Source: Legionella steigerwaltii (GTDB taxonomy: Bacteria; Pseudomonadota; Gammaproteobacteria; Legionellales; Legionellaceae). From it: 64,000 nt of DNA. Numbering within the stretch: position 1 is the stretch's first letter; the number at the start of each line of letters is the position of its first letter. A model generated the notes under the pieces. The model was not told the origin of the DNA. It did no database searches and was given only the letters and a program-made list of their open reading frames with translations. Location: assembly GCF_001468065.1 (NCBI RefSeq), contig NZ_LNYZ01000001.1, forward strand, positions 62,001-126,000. The letters run 5' to 3'. Of this stretch, positions 1 through 10,853 are shown in pieces. The position numbers and the translations under genes were made by a program.

Positions 1-171
1 TGTTTTTCTTAATTTTCAATTTAATCATTAGGCTACTCAAAAATTGAATAATTTGTTATCATTCACGCATCGTAACTACTCATCCCCTCTCGTTATCCCA
101 TGGCTTGCCTTGGGAAAACGGCTATTAGTGCATGAGCGGTTACCATGCATCTTTAGAAAGGTACTAAAACA

Positions 172-1224
172 ATGCACAAAACGTTTTTGCTCGCAGCTCT
201 TGAACAGGCCCGTCTTGGACAAGGCCACTGCGCCCCTAATCCTTGTGTTGGCGCCGTTGCTGTGCAAAATGGAGCTATTATAGCACAAGCATGTCACAGA
301 GGTGCAGGGACTCCGCATGCAGAACAATTATTGTTAACACAGATCCCTCCTAAAATGCCAGGGATCAGTCTATATATTTCTCTTGAGCCTTGTAATCATT
401 GGGGGCGAACGCCGCCTTGTGTCGATGCGATTATTCAACATGGGGTAGATGAAGTTGTTTTTGCTTATTTGGATCCCAATCCAGTAGTAGCTAAAAATAA
501 TTCAACAGAAAAATTACGCGCCCATGGGATAAAAGTGACACATTATCCTGTAGATGAAATTACTGAATTTTATAAAAGTTATTCTTATTGGACTTTGACT
601 CAAAAGCCAAGAGTAACAGTGAAAATAGCGCAAACATTAAATGGTAAAATTGGTCGCACAGTAGGGGAGCGTGTTATTTTGTCTAATGCCTTATGTAGCG
701 AATTTACGCATCAAATGCGCGCTGCAGCAGATGTGATTCTTACAACTGCCAGAACAGTGCAACTGGATAATCCCAAGATGAATGTACGTTTAGGCCAGGA
801 AGAGCAGGCAAAGCCTGTTGCAATTGTTGATAGACAGTTAAGTCTTAATAAAGAGTCTAAAATTTTTTCGGCGGCTGCTCATTGTCATGTGTATCATTGT
901 AATGATCGAGAATGCTCCTATCCCAATAGTACTTTGCATTTTATGCCCATGAAAAATGGAGAAATGGATTTAAGTGCTATAATCAGCCACCTAGGAGAGT
1001 TAGGATTTCATGATGTTTGGGTAGAAGCAGGTGGTGCTCTTTTTAGCGCACTCCATCAAGAAGGGTTAGTTCATCGAACTTATTTATATATTGTTCCAAG
1101 TATTTTGGAACACAATGCAGTTTCAGCATACCAGCAAAGTGGGATATTTAACCGAGCGCATACAGTTTCTTGGCATGCTATGGGCGACAATATGATAGCA
1201 TGTCTGGATTGGCTGGAAGATTAA
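172..1224 (+). CDS. ribD: Riboflavin biosynthesis deaminase/reductase RibD
   Basis: Bifunctional cytoplasmic enzyme of riboflavin synthesis: it deaminates the pyrimidine made from GTP and then reduces its ribose side chain. The N-terminal cytidine-deaminase-like domain (about residues 1-145) shows zinc ligands His49 with Glu51 (HAE) and Cys74 and Cys83. The reductase domain (about 147-350) begins at RVTVKIAQTLNGKIG. Length (350 aa) is normal for the family. AAAGG lies ten bases before the ATG. ribBA follows after 29 nt on the same strand, so the two are probably one transcript. The 171 bases upstream show no FMN-riboswitch-like fold or clear promoter. The genes for riboflavin synthase and lumazine synthase are not next to it here. 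Confidence 0.96.
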   Translation: MHKTFLLAALEQARLGQGHCAPNPCVGAVAVQNGAIIAQACHRGAGTPHAEQLLLTQIPPKMPGISLYISLEPCNHWGRTPPCVDAIIQHGVDEVVFAYLDPNPVVAKNNSTEKLRAHGIKVTHYPVDEITEFYKSYSYWTLTQKPRVTVKIAQTLNGKIGRTVGERVILSNALCSEFTHQMRAAADVILTTARTVQLDNPKMNVRLGQEEQAKPVAIVDRQLSLNKESKIFSAAAHCHVYHCNDRECSYPNSTLHFMPMKNGEMDLSAIISHLGELGFHDVWVEAGGALFSALHQEGLVHRTYLYIVPSILEHNAVSAYQQSGIFNRAHTVSWHAMGDNMIACLDWLED

Positions 1225-1253
1225 ATGAACACTGGATCAAATGAGGTCGCGTT

Positions 1254-2462
1254 ATGAAGTATTCATTAGCAACAATAGAACACGCAGTGGAAACACTCAA
1301 AGCCGGTAAAATGGTTATTTTAATGGATGATGAAGATAGGGAAAATGAAGGAGATCTGGTTGTGGCGGCAGAACATGCAACTCCAGAAGCAATCAATTTT
1401 ATGTCTCGTCATGGTTGTGGGTTGATCTGCTTGTCTATGGCTGATGAACTGATTGATAAATTACATTTGCCAATGATGGCACAAAATAATAAATCGCCTT
1501 ATGGTACGGCGTTTACTGTATCCATAGAAGCGGCACAAGGCGTATCGACGGGTATTTCAGCGAAAGATAGAGCTCAGACGATTCAAGTTGCCATTAATCC
1601 TGAAAGCGGGCCAGCCGATGTTATTTCCCCTGGGCATGTTTTTCCTTTACGTGCTAGGAAGAAGGGCGTGTTGGAGCGACCTGGACAAACAGAAGGTAGT
1701 GTTGATTTGGCAAAACTTGCTGGTTTAACACCTGCGGCAGTGATTTGTGAAATTATCAATGAAGATGGTACCATGAGCAGGCGCGACGAGTTGGTTTTAT
1801 TTTCTCAAAAACATAATATCCCTCTGGTTACAATCAAGGATTTGATAGAATACCGAATTCGTCATGAAGTTTTAGTCAGCGCTGCTGCTTCAACACGTAT
1901 TCCTTTGCAAAACAAAGGCGATTTTAATATGACTGTGTTTGCAAATGAACTTGATTGCGCGGAGCATTTTGCTTTAGTAAAACCACCTATATTTGCCAAT
2001 CGAGTGCCTTTAGTGCGCATTCATTCAGAATGTATTACTGGCGATATTTTTGGTTCTTGTAAGTGTGATTGTGGCAAACAATTGGAACAGTCTCTGTCAC
2101 TGATTGCAGCTGAGGGAGGCGTTTTAATCTATTTACGCCAGGAAGGGCGAGGAATTGGTTTAGCGAATAAACTAAAAGCTTATGCCTTGCAGGAGCAAGG
2201 TTGGGATACTGTTGATGCGAATCATCAACTGGGTCTTCCTGTTGACAGCAGGGATTATGCTATTGCTTATCAAATACTGAAATATTTTGGTATTGATGCA
2301 ATAAGGTTATTAACGAATAACCCATCAAAAATTGCTGCTGTTGATCGTTATGGAATAAAGGTTATGGAGAGAGTGCCTTTAGAAATAGAACCTACTAAGG
2401 AAAGTCACAGATATTTAAAAACTAAAAAAGAGAAAATGGGACATTTGTTGGCAATAAGTTAA
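1254..2462 (+). CDS. ribBA: DHBP synthase / GTP cyclohydrolase II fusion RibBA
   Basis: Two-domain enzyme starting both branches of riboflavin synthesis: the N-terminal half makes dihydroxybutanone phosphate from ribulose 5-phosphate, the C-terminal half opens GTP. The RibB half has the acidic motif DDEDRENEGD near residue 25. The RibA half (from about residue 205) has the zinc-binding C-x10-CDC segment within SECITGD...CKCDCG and the RQEGRGIGL motif, so both active sites look intact. In some gammaproteobacteria the RibA half is degenerate; here it is not. GAGG seven bases before the ATG supports the start. Probably cotranscribed with ribD; a palindromic repeat follows 18 nt after the stop. 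Confidence 0.96.
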   Translation: MKYSLATIEHAVETLKAGKMVILMDDEDRENEGDLVVAAEHATPEAINFMSRHGCGLICLSMADELIDKLHLPMMAQNNKSPYGTAFTVSIEAAQGVSTGISAKDRAQTIQVAINPESGPADVISPGHVFPLRARKKGVLERPGQTEGSVDLAKLAGLTPAAVICEIINEDGTMSRRDELVLFSQKHNIPLVTIKDLIEYRIRHEVLVSAAASTRIPLQNKGDFNMTVFANELDCAEHFALVKPPIFANRVPLVRIHSECITGDIFGSCKCDCGKQLEQSLSLIAAEGGVLIYLRQEGRGIGLANKLKAYALQEQGWDTVDANHQLGLPVDSRDYAIAYQILKYFGIDAIRLLTNNPSKIAAVDRYGIKVMERVPLEIEPTKESHRYLKTKKEKMGHLLAIS

Positions 2463-2480
2463 GTTGGTTTTTGATTTATT

Positions 2481-2559
2481 GTAGCCTGGGTGAAGCGAAG
2501 CGGAACCCGGGACATCTGTAGTAAAAACCCTGGGTTCCGCTTCGCTTCACCCAGGCTAC
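2481..2559. repeat. REPIN-like palindromic element (copy 1)
   Basis: Begins GTAGCCTGGG and ends CCCAGGCTAC. The two arms of about 31 bases are inverted copies with a short unrelated loop. Within each arm CCTGGGT and ACCCGGG can pair, so each arm is itself a small hairpin with a GTAG foot, the layout of REP sequences. Arm variant TGAAGCGAAGCGG on the left is matched by its complement on the right. Lies between ribBA and pyrG, both on the plus strand. Confidence 0.9.
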
Positions 2560-2606
2560 AGTAGAACCTGAATTTCTTATTTCTCTATTGAACAGTACTT
2601 AATTAG

Positions 2607-4256
<1,650 letters not shown>

Positions 4257-4258
4257 AA

Positions 4259-5083
4259 ATGAAATTATGTGGATTTGAAGTAGGTTTAGATAAGCCTTTA
4301 TTTTTAATTGCTGGACCTTGTGTCATTGAAAGTGAAGAGTTGGCATTGGAAACAGCTGGGTATTTAAAAGAACTATGCAGCCAGTTGCAGATTCCTTTTA
4401 TATATAAATCTTCATTTGATAAAGCAAATCGTTCTTCTATATCCAGTTATCGAGGCCCTGGTTTTGAAAAGGGATTGTCGATTTTGGAAAAAGTTAAAAA
4501 ACAGGTGGGAGTCCCTGTTTTAACTGATGTTCATGAAGATACACCCTTACTGGAGGTGTCTAGTGTTGTTGACGTGTTACAAACTCCGGCGTTTTTATGC
4601 AGACAAACCAATTTTATCCAAAAAGTAGCGTCAATGAATAAACCCGTTAATATCAAAAAAGGGCAGTTTCTAGCTCCTTGGGAAATGAAACATGTTATTG
4701 CCAAAGCAAAAGCATGCGGTAATGAACAAATTATGGCGTGCGAGCGGGGTGTGAGTTTTGGATATAATAATCTGGTTTCAGATATGCGTTCATTAGCGAT
4801 TATGCGCGAAACAGAGTGTCCTGTTGTTTATGATGCAACTCACTCAGTGCAATTGCCTGGAGGAAATAATGGTGTTTCCGGTGGTCAGCGCGAGTTTGTT
4901 CCTGTGCTTGCTCGAGCTGCAGTAGCGGCGGGTATTTCAGGATTGTTTATGGAAACGCATCCTGATCCAGATAAAGCTTTAAGTGATGGTCCTAACAGTT
5001 GGCCTTTAGCTAAAATGAAGTCTTTGCTTGAATCATTAAAAGCGCTGGATGCGGTATATAAAAGTATGGGAGAAATTGAGTAA
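4259..5083 (+). CDS. kdsA: 3-deoxy-D-manno-octulosonate 8-phosphate synthase
   Basis: Condenses phosphoenolpyruvate with arabinose 5-phosphate to give Kdo 8-phosphate, the precursor of the inner-core sugar of lipopolysaccharide. A TIM-barrel protein of 274 aa, normal length, with the conserved [19 protein letters not shown] and [15 protein letters not shown] segments. AGPCVIES near the N-terminus places a Cys (residue 21) where the metal-independent E. coli enzyme has Asn, so this is probably the metal-dependent class. AAGGA inside the end of pyrG precedes the ATG. It is the second gene of the pyrG-kdsA unit. Confidence 0.97.
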   Translation: MKLCGFEVGLDKPLFLIAGPCVIESEELALETAGYLKELCSQLQIPFIYKSSFDKANRSSISSYRGPGFEKGLSILEKVKKQVGVPVLTDVHEDTPLLEVSSVVDVLQTPAFLCRQTNFIQKVASMNKPVNIKKGQFLAPWEMKHVIAKAKACGNEQIMACERGVSFGYNNLVSDMRSLAIMRETECPVVYDATHSVQLPGGNNGVSGGQREFVPVLARAAVAAGISGLFMETHPDPDKALSDGPNSWPLAKMKSLLESLKALDAVYKSMGEIE

Positions 5084-5153
5084 TCAATTTCTTCCTCATC
5101 AGTTCCATGCCTATGGACTATAATATACATAAGGTGTTTTTCTCGAGAATATT

Positions 5154-5381
5154 ATGGGACATCCTAGATGGCAGGCCATTATAGACAAATTTAAGCTTGA
5201 TCCAAATGACACTCCAGAAGAAGCAAATGCGATTGGGGTTAACGAACCTCAAATGGACGCTCCTTCGAACTCTGGACTAACGGAATTACCTGATCTTGAT
5301 CCATTGAACCGCAATAAGTCCGATCCAATTGATACAACTACGGAAATTCAAGAAGCTGGGCTCCATAATAGTCAGAAATGA
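5154..5381 (+). CDS. Small hypothetical protein, 75 aa
   Basis: No family recognised. The product is short, acidic and rich in Asn, Asp and Pro after an N-terminal MGHPRWQAIIDKFKLDPND, with no signal peptide or membrane segment. A TATAAT hexamer sits at 5119-5124, about 30 bases before the ATG, but the -35 region is poor and the ribosome site is weak (AAGGT at 5131 is too far; CGAGAA is nearer). It lies 70 nt after kdsA on the same strand and converges on the ankyrin gene. The reading frame looks real from its composition, but there is no functional clue. Confidence 0.5.
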   Translation: MGHPRWQAIIDKFKLDPNDTPEEANAIGVNEPQMDAPSNSGLTELPDLDPLNRNKSDPIDTTTEIQEAGLHNSQK

Positions 5382-5523
5382 GACATATAGTCAGGACACT
5401 TTATTCCGATTTTTTTTGTCAGCTTTTAATTTCTCGCTTTTTTTAAATTTTGCAATCACTTCTCTCTATACACGTTAGAATAGTAGGCTATAGAGCACAA
5501 CAATACTAATCTTACAGAGTGAG

Positions 5524-5970
5524 TTACGGTGACAATTTACTTGTTATTGCGTCTGAAATGTCTAAGTGGTTGGAATATTCCGCCTCTTCTGCGGCAGTCA
5601 TCCCATTTGCATCTCTTATTTCTAGCTCTACCGTTGGTTCTTCAATCAGCGTATCAACCGTATTAGCATGTCCTTTAGCTGCAGCCATTATGAGTGGTGT
5701 AAATCCTGTTCTCTCAGTCGTAACATTCGGATTAACACCAGGTATCTTAAGCAAATATTTTACCAAACTGTCATAGCCTCCAGCGGCAGCGGCTGTTAGT
5801 GCTGTATCACCAAAATGATCGCGTTGGTTTAATAGCGGGCCACGAGCCTGCTCATTGACCTTTCTTAGAATCGCTGTTACGCCCCATTTATGCCCCTTCC
5901 TACAGTGTTCAACTAGTTCTGATATTATCTCTTCAGGAGCACCTAAACTACCATTTCTCGTAGGCTTCAT
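5524..5970 (-). CDS. Small ankyrin-repeat protein, 148 aa
   Basis: Two to three ankyrin repeats occupy about residues 50-140: GDTALTAAAAGGYDSLVKYL followed by GFTPLIMAAAKGHANTVDTL and a third shorter unit GMTAAEEAEYSNH. These are protein-binding helix-turn-helix units. There is no signal peptide, no membrane segment and no catalytic domain. AGGAG seven bases before the ATG gives a firm start. Free-standing small ankyrin proteins are common in Legionella and some are Dot/Icm effectors, but nothing in the sequence proves export. It lies downstream of the 907-aa gene on the same strand with 113 nt between them. Confidence 0.8.
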   Translation of the reverse strand: MKPTRNGSLGAPEEIISELVEHCRKGHKWGVTAILRKVNEQARGPLLNQRDHFGDTALTAAAAGGYDSLVKYLLKIPGVNPNVTTERTGFTPLIMAAAKGHANTVDTLIEEPTVELEIRDANGMTAAEEAEYSNHLDISDAITSKLSP

Positions 5971-6083
5971 TGTCTTTCTCCTAGAATTAGTTTATTGATA
6001 TAACTTGTTTGTAAAATAATTAGCAATATAACTTAATTTTACCAAGAAGTTCAATATACTAACACTCATTTAATCATTATGTG

Positions 6084-8807
6084 TTAGAGTCCAAGCTTAT
6101 CCATTGCTTCTCCTCGCAAGTCTTTTGGTCCTTCCGGTATATTTACTTTAAATTCCTCTATCAAATCATAGAACTCCATAATTTTAAAATCATCTACACT
6201 CGGTTTATTCTTATACTGGGATTCTTGTTCTTCCAGGTACACATCCACCACATGCGGCGGATATTTTTTTCTCGTATACTCTTCTAAGCTTAGCAATTGA
6301 AAAAGCACGTCATTAAGTTTATTTATCAATTCGGGGTCTGTACCGTCAGGCAACCCATGAAGTGAATCGACGATTTTTGCCATAAGTTCGATGTGATTCG
6401 CGGCTTCTTCGTAAAGTTTTTTGATCTTTTCCTTGTGTTTTTCTTGCCTGTATGTTTTGGGATGTTTTTTATCAAAGGCATCAATTTCACGTTGCATTTT
6501 TTTAGGTAGGTCTGATAAACATTTTAGGCCACTATTCATCACATCAAGAATATGCTTCTGACGACCCGGTGTTATAGGTCTGTGCGACTCGTGTTTCTTA
6601 CCCTTCCACATTCCAACATTCCTTAAGTGGGATGTACGTTCTGCTCTAGATAATTCTTGAGCTTTATAAGCCGACTCACTTTGTACCGCCAAACCTACAG
6701 ATTGTGTTTTGAGCAAAAGGAGTTGTTGTTTTGGATTATCGAGTAGATTACGTAATTCATCATCTGTACGTTGCATTAATGCAGCACTTCCTCGTTCAGG
6801 ATGATGGAGTTTGCTGTGAATAACACGACGTCGTTCAGCAACATCTCCTAGTAAGCATATTTTTGCACTTTCTTTCTCTGCTTTAATGCCGCACATAGCT
6901 GATCCCACACCACAAGCTAATGCTAACACACCTAAAGTTATGCCTGTTGCGAGTCCGGGTACGGTTGTTCCTGATTGCCCCAATTCAACTGTACTAGGTG
7001 CTTCTGGATTTAGTACATATGGACTAAATGTGGTAGTACCGATTGCGTAGATTCCTAATGCAGGCCCAACTGTAACATTCATGAAATAATCAGCTCCCTC
7101 GAGTGCTTTTTCTAAGTGTGGTCTATCCATCAGTTGGGACGGTTTCAGATGGTGAAATGAGGATGAAAACATATTTAAAGCGTCACTTCTCAGATATTTA
7201 AGTGTCGCAGCTCCTGAACTGTATATCTTTTTTTCTTGTTTACTTTGGTTGTCTGATGCAGTAATTTCTTCATTATCCACTGTGATTTTTAATCCTTTGT
7301 TCTTTATATCTGCTGATATTCCTGTTTTTAAGGCTTCGACCAAATCTTTTTGTAAGGGCAAATTGTGCTTGGTCACCAGCTCATTATATGTCTCAATGGT
7401 GTAAGTCAACGCAACATGTACATCTGCTAACATTTCTGTTTTTATCTCGTGTTCTATATTTGTACTGATATTGATCTGATGCGCAAGTGATATTAAACAT
7501 TCAGCATTTGAAGCTAACCCGGCGGCTGCTTTATGCAGCAGATCTTTGTTATTATCCACGGGTATATGTCCTGAAGGCATTCCTTCGAGAGGCTCAAGAT
7601 TCGCCATGGCGCGAGCTGTTCCTATTTGAGCAGTGCACATTATTGTAAATTGTGATGAGATGAGTATTGCGGTATAAGGATCGAATGGTGATGCTGGAGT
7701 GAGGCCAGCAGCAACTTGTAAGGCTGCATCGGCGGCGTTCTCACGAATCATATCTTCCAGCATAAGAAAATAAGCACCTCTAGTCTCTGCAAATTTACTT
7801 TGTAACATTATATCCATCGGTTTTTTAAAGCTTTCTTCGAGTTTTTCGCCAGGTTTTGTGTACTTTTTATGCATTCTTTGATAGTCAGCTCCTCGAGGTC
7901 CTCCGAACAGCCAAGCAAAAGTTTCTGGAGATTTAAGCTGTGCTATGCCTGGATTCATATGTGTCGACGTGTTTAAACTAGAGTACTCAGTTATTACTCC
8001 CAGTACTCTATCCACTCTCTCTTGAAGTTTTGCTTTAGCGATCTCATACCCTCTATATGCTCTTATTCCACCATAAATTCCGCCTGCTATGCCTCCTACG
8101 ATCCCTGCAGTGATGGTTCCCCACACAGGCACAACACTGCCACCCGCGCCACCAATAATCATTCCTAAGCCTGCGCCAGCTAAAGTCAGTCCAACTCCAG
8201 CAAGTGCTTCCTTAGCTAAACTGAGTTTCCTTGCCTTTTCTGCTGCTGTTGTCGCTTGCATTGCTTGAATTACATGTGCTTGTACTATTTTAAGTTGTTT
8301 TTCTACTTCTGCTTCCATAATTGGATCATAAAGTGGATCACCATTTTTATCTTTCTTTTGCTTCCATTCTTCTCTTTCTTGCTCCAAGGCTTCGAGTTTT
8401 TTATTGTATGCATCAATAAATTCATCCGCTTTTTTCTTTTGATTAGGTTCCTTAAAATACGAGCAGAATTTTTCTTTTATCGTCTCATCTATTTTAGGTT
8501 CTTTAAGTTTTTCTACAATTTGGTCATATTCCTGCATATGCTTCACCCAACTGGATGATTTGCTATCCAATACCTGACCTGATCTTAGATCTTTACCCGC
8601 TGATATAAGTTTTTGTTCTGCGAGCTTAAAGGCATCTGGCTCGAGTATGAGCTTCCATTCAGAGTTTCTTTTTAGTTCACCTAATTCGTATATTGCTTCA
8701 TTGTATCTTTTAACGAGAGAAGTTAAGTTTATTTGTCTCTGTCTATCATAAGGCATTTCTTCGAGCATTTTATCCAAAAACACTTTTTTGATTGGTTCTA
8801 GTGGCAT
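6084..8807 (-). CDS. Large effector-like protein with two glycine-rich membrane hairpins, 907 aa
   Basis: No family recognised. Charged, helical N-terminal 200 residues are followed by a Gly/Ala-rich hydrophobic hairpin at about 201-250 (LAGAGLGMIIGGAGG and AGIVGGIAGGIYGG) and a second hydrophobic segment at about 615-642 (LATGITLGVLALACGVG). The C-terminal 250 residues are highly charged and probably helical. There is no signal peptide. The frame stays open upstream to a TTG at 8837, but that codon has no ribosome site, whereas AAGGA lies seven bases before the ATG at 8807, which I use. Size, soluble ends and internal hairpins resemble membrane-inserting Dot/Icm effectors; this is inference. 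A TATAAT box lies about 75 bases upstream. Confidence 0.75.
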   Translation of the reverse strand: MPLEPIKKVFLDKMLEEMPYDRQRQINLTSLVKRYNEAIYELGELKRNSEWKLILEPDAFKLAEQKLISAGKDLRSGQVLDSKSSSWVKHMQEYDQIVEKLKEPKIDETIKEKFCSYFKEPNQKKKADEFIDAYNKKLEALEQEREEWKQKKDKNGDPLYDPIMEAEVEKQLKIVQAHVIQAMQATTAAEKARKLSLAKEALAGVGLTLAGAGLGMIIGGAGGSVVPVWGTITAGIVGGIAGGIYGGIRAYRGYEIAKAKLQERVDRVLGVITEYSSLNTSTHMNPGIAQLKSPETFAWLFGGPRGADYQRMHKKYTKPGEKLEESFKKPMDIMLQSKFAETRGAYFLMLEDMIRENAADAALQVAAGLTPASPFDPYTAILISSQFTIMCTAQIGTARAMANLEPLEGMPSGHIPVDNNKDLLHKAAAGLASNAECLISLAHQINISTNIEHEIKTEMLADVHVALTYTIETYNELVTKHNLPLQKDLVEALKTGISADIKNKGLKITVDNEEITASDNQSKQEKKIYSSGAATLKYLRSDALNMFSSSFHHLKPSQLMDRPHLEKALEGADYFMNVTVGPALGIYAIGTTTFSPYVLNPEAPSTVELGQSGTTVPGLATGITLGVLALACGVGSAMCGIKAEKESAKICLLGDVAERRRVIHSKLHHPERGSAALMQRTDDELRNLLDNPKQQLLLLKTQSVGLAVQSESAYKAQELSRAERTSHLRNVGMWKGKKHESHRPITPGRQKHILDVMNSGLKCLSDLPKKMQREIDAFDKKHPKTYRQEKHKEKIKKLYEEAANHIELMAKIVDSLHGLPDGTDPELINKLNDVLFQLLSLEEYTRKKYPPHVVDVYLEEQESQYKNKPSVDDFKIMEFYDLIEEFKVNIPEGPKDLRGEAMDKLGL

Positions 8808-8837
8808 AAATTGTTCCTTAAACTCAATCTTGCTCAA

Positions 8838-9117
8838 TACTGAAAATATAAAGCTGCATGAGTTTTGTTTTTCATAAGTTTATTATACTACCTAAATGAG
8901 TATTTTTTATTCTAAATGGTGATTAAGTATCATTTTGATGACTTTTTAACGCTTTTGGATAAAATTGAATTGATAGCGAATATGCTATGAGCAGAACTTT
9001 ATGATGATCTTTTCGGGGAGGTGGACATGAAGGATGGGGGCTATTATTTAAAAATAGGTTCATCTTTAGACTGAAACTGGTGTTCAATCGATAACCAATG
9101 TCTTTCTATTGAATGAA
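8838..9117. other. Intergenic region upstream of the 907-aa gene
   Basis: Holds the likely promoter of the minus-strand 907-aa gene (see 8882-8927). A plus-strand 15-codon open frame (9027-9074) with an unusually strong ribosome site, GGGGAGGTGG, also lies here, without any recognisable product. Otherwise nothing seen. Confidence 0.5.
8882..8927 (-). promoter_or_regulatory. Putative promoter and upstream motif of the 907-aa gene
   Basis: On the minus strand a perfect TATAAT (8882-8887) lies about 75 bases before the ATG. Upstream of it, 8907-8927 reads CTTAAT, three bases, then CATTTAGAATAA. The same CTTAAT and CATTTAGAATAA pair, spaced six bases apart, occurs upstream of the 202-aa gene at 46178-46201. 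There is no good -35 hexamer for the TATAAT, which would fit an activator-dependent promoter. Confidence 0.4.
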
Positions 9118-9141
9118 ACCTCTCCTAATTGTAGGAGAGGT
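9118..9141 (-). terminator. Stem-loop terminator after fabI
   Basis: A perfect 10-bp stem (ACCTCTCCTA / TAGGAGAGGT) with a four-base loop starts ten bases after the fabI stop and is followed on the minus strand by TTCATTC. The stem is strong; the T-run is short, so termination may be incomplete. Confidence 0.7.
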
Positions 9142-9150
9142 CAATAAAGA

Positions 9151-9939
9151 TTAGCTGATATCGCTCATAGTTGAGACCGCGTGATAACCAGCATCAACGT
9201 GAACAACTTCACCAGTAATCCCTGAGGCTAAGTTAGAGCATAGAAATGCTGCGGTATTTCCAACTTCCTCAATAGTAACGTTTCTATGGAGTGGGGTAAT
9301 GTTGGCATAGGCACTCTGGATTTTACGAAAATCCTTAATTCCAGCAGCGGCGAGCGTCTTGATTGGTCCAGCTGATATGGCATTAATACGAATGCTTTTT
9401 TGGCCCAAACTTGCAGCTAAATAACGTACAGATGCTTCAAGACTTGCTTTAGCGACACCCATAACATTATAGTTAGGCACTGCTTTTTCTGCGCCATAGT
9501 AAGATAGCGTTAAAAGGGAGCCCTCAGTACCTTCCATCATGGGTAAAGCAGCCTGCGCCAGACCTATTAGGCTGTATGCACTGATATCATGAGCAATTCT
9601 AAAACCTTCACGTGTGCAGGATTCTACAAAGTCTCCACTAATTTGATCTGCCGGGGCGTAAGCAACTGAATGAATTAAGATATCCAAGTGGTCCCAATGT
9701 TTGCGGAGGTTGGAAAAAAGGGCTTTAATTTCTTCATCGTGAGCTACATCGCAAGGAAAGGTCAATGTAGAGTTGAATTCAGCTGCCATTGATTCTACGC
9801 GATCTTGCAAACGCTCATTTTGATAAGTAAACGCTAATTCAGCTCCTTGCTCATGAAACGCTTTGGCAATGCCATAAGCAATAGATCTATTGCTAGCTAG
9901 ACCAATAATGAGTGCCTTTTTACCTGCTAAAAATCCCAC
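9151..9939 (-). CDS. fabI: Enoyl-[acyl-carrier-protein] reductase (NADH) FabI
   Basis: Catalyses the last, NADH-dependent reduction in each cycle of fatty-acid elongation (type II system, cytoplasm). Short-chain dehydrogenase fold with the nucleotide-binding [13 protein letters not shown] near residues 13-25 and the FabI-type catalytic set Tyr147 (SYYGAEKA), Tyr157 and Lys164 ([10 protein letters not shown]). Length (262 aa) is normal. The start codon is GTG, with AGGAG six bases before it. It begins 14 nt after udk, so udk-fabI form one transcript, ended by the stem-loop at 9118-9141. Confidence 0.97.
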   Translation of the reverse strand: MGFLAGKKALIIGLASNRSIAYGIAKAFHEQGAELAFTYQNERLQDRVESMAAEFNSTLTFPCDVAHDEEIKALFSNLRKHWDHLDILIHSVAYAPADQISGDFVESCTREGFRIAHDISAYSLIGLAQAALPMMEGTEGSLLTLSYYGAEKAVPNYNVMGVAKASLEASVRYLAASLGQKSIRINAISAGPIKTLAAAGIKDFRKIQSAYANITPLHRNVTIEEVGNTAAFLCSNLASGITGEVVHVDAGYHAVSTMSDIS

Positions 9940-9953
9940 TATTCTCTCCTCAA

Positions 9954-10586
9954 TTAAGTAGTGTGTGATGCTAACAATTCACGCATCTTCGCTTGAATCA
10001 TTTCGATAGCAATCCTATTTTCTCCTCCACGAGGAACAATGATGTCAGCGTAGCGACTGGATGGTTCAATAAACTGCAAGTACATAGGACGTACAGTTGT
10101 TTCATATTGATGCACTACTGACTCAAAAGTTCGATGCCGTTCAACCACATCTCTTTTTAAACGTCGGGTTAAACACACGTCTAGAGGAGTAGACATAAAA
10201 ATCCGAATATCCATTATTTCTCGTAACTCTTTATCGGTGAAGAGTAAAATGCCTTCAAGAATAATAATGGCATGCTGACCAATGGTTCTGGTTTCCGGCA
10301 AGCGCATGTGCTTGGAGTGAGAATAAATTGGAATTTCAACCGGCCTACCTTCTCTTAATTGCCTTAAGTGCTCACAAAGTAAAGTATGGTCAAAAGAATC
10401 GGGGTGATCGTAGTTTATTCTTTCTCTTTCAGTGAAAGGCAAATGGCCATTATCTTTGTAATAGGCATCTTCAGAAATAACTACTACCTGTTCTGAGCCA
10501 AGCTCATTAACAATAGTATTTGCTAAGAGACTTTTACCTGATGCAGAAGGGCCTGAAATCCCAATAATTATAGCTTGTTTATTCAT
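9954..10586 (-). CDS. udk: Uridine kinase
   Basis: Phosphorylates uridine and cytidine for pyrimidine salvage. The P-loop GPSASGKS lies at residues 12-19, followed by the family segments [18 protein letters not shown] and [17 protein letters not shown]. The product is 210 aa, normal for the family. The frame is open nine codons further upstream to a TTG (10613), but the ATG at 10586 gives the usual distance to the P-loop; neither start has a strong ribosome site. First gene of a pair with fabI. Confidence 0.93.
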   Translation of the reverse strand: MNKQAIIIGISGPSASGKSLLANTIVNELGSEQVVVISEDAYYKDNGHLPFTERERINYDHPDSFDHTLLCEHLRQLREGRPVEIPIYSHSKHMRLPETRTIGQHAIIILEGILLFTDKELREIMDIRIFMSTPLDVCLTRRLKRDVVERHRTFESVVHQYETTVRPMYLQFIEPSSRYADIIVPRGGENRIAIEMIQAKMRELLASHTT

Positions 10587-10738
10587 GATGATATCGTTAG
10601 AAATTTCGTGCAAATACTAAAGGTTTTTTGTGTTAAATTCAATCTTTAATTAGGATTTACTTGTTAAGCTGCCTGGTTTTTGAAGGCTAAACACATCAAT
10701 CTTCTTATATAAGTTTAGTTGATTTTGATAGATAAAAT

Positions 10739-10817
10739 GTAGCCTGGGTGAAGCGTAGCGGAACCCGGGATCCGAGATTAATTATTCCCGGGTTCCGCTA
10801 CGCTTCACCCAGGCTAC
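10739..10817. repeat. REPIN-like palindromic element (copy 2)
   Basis: Same layout as the copy at 2481-2559: GTAGCC foot, inverted arms, short loop. Both arms carry the variant GAAGCGTAGCGG and its complement. Lies between the alkaline-phosphatase-like gene and udk, downstream of the former. Confidence 0.9.
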
Positions 10818-10853
10818 ATTTCTGATTTTGAGGGGTAAAAATATAATCACATT

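Noticed and set aside
1-171. Possible FMN riboswitch before ribD
   Set aside because: None of the conserved RFN-element blocks could be found in the 171 bases available.
5970-6083. PmrA box upstream of the small ankyrin gene
   Set aside because: A CTTAATTTT lies on the wrong strand relative to the gene and has no tandem partner.
8808-8837. TTG start for the 907-aa gene
   Set aside because: No ribosome site precedes the TTG, whereas AAGGA lies seven bases before the ATG at 8807.
10739-10817. Miniature transposon (MITE) with target-site duplication
   Set aside because: Flanks are at most AT/AT, which is also what extending the palindrome would give; the GTAG foot and internal arm hairpins fit REP doublets better.
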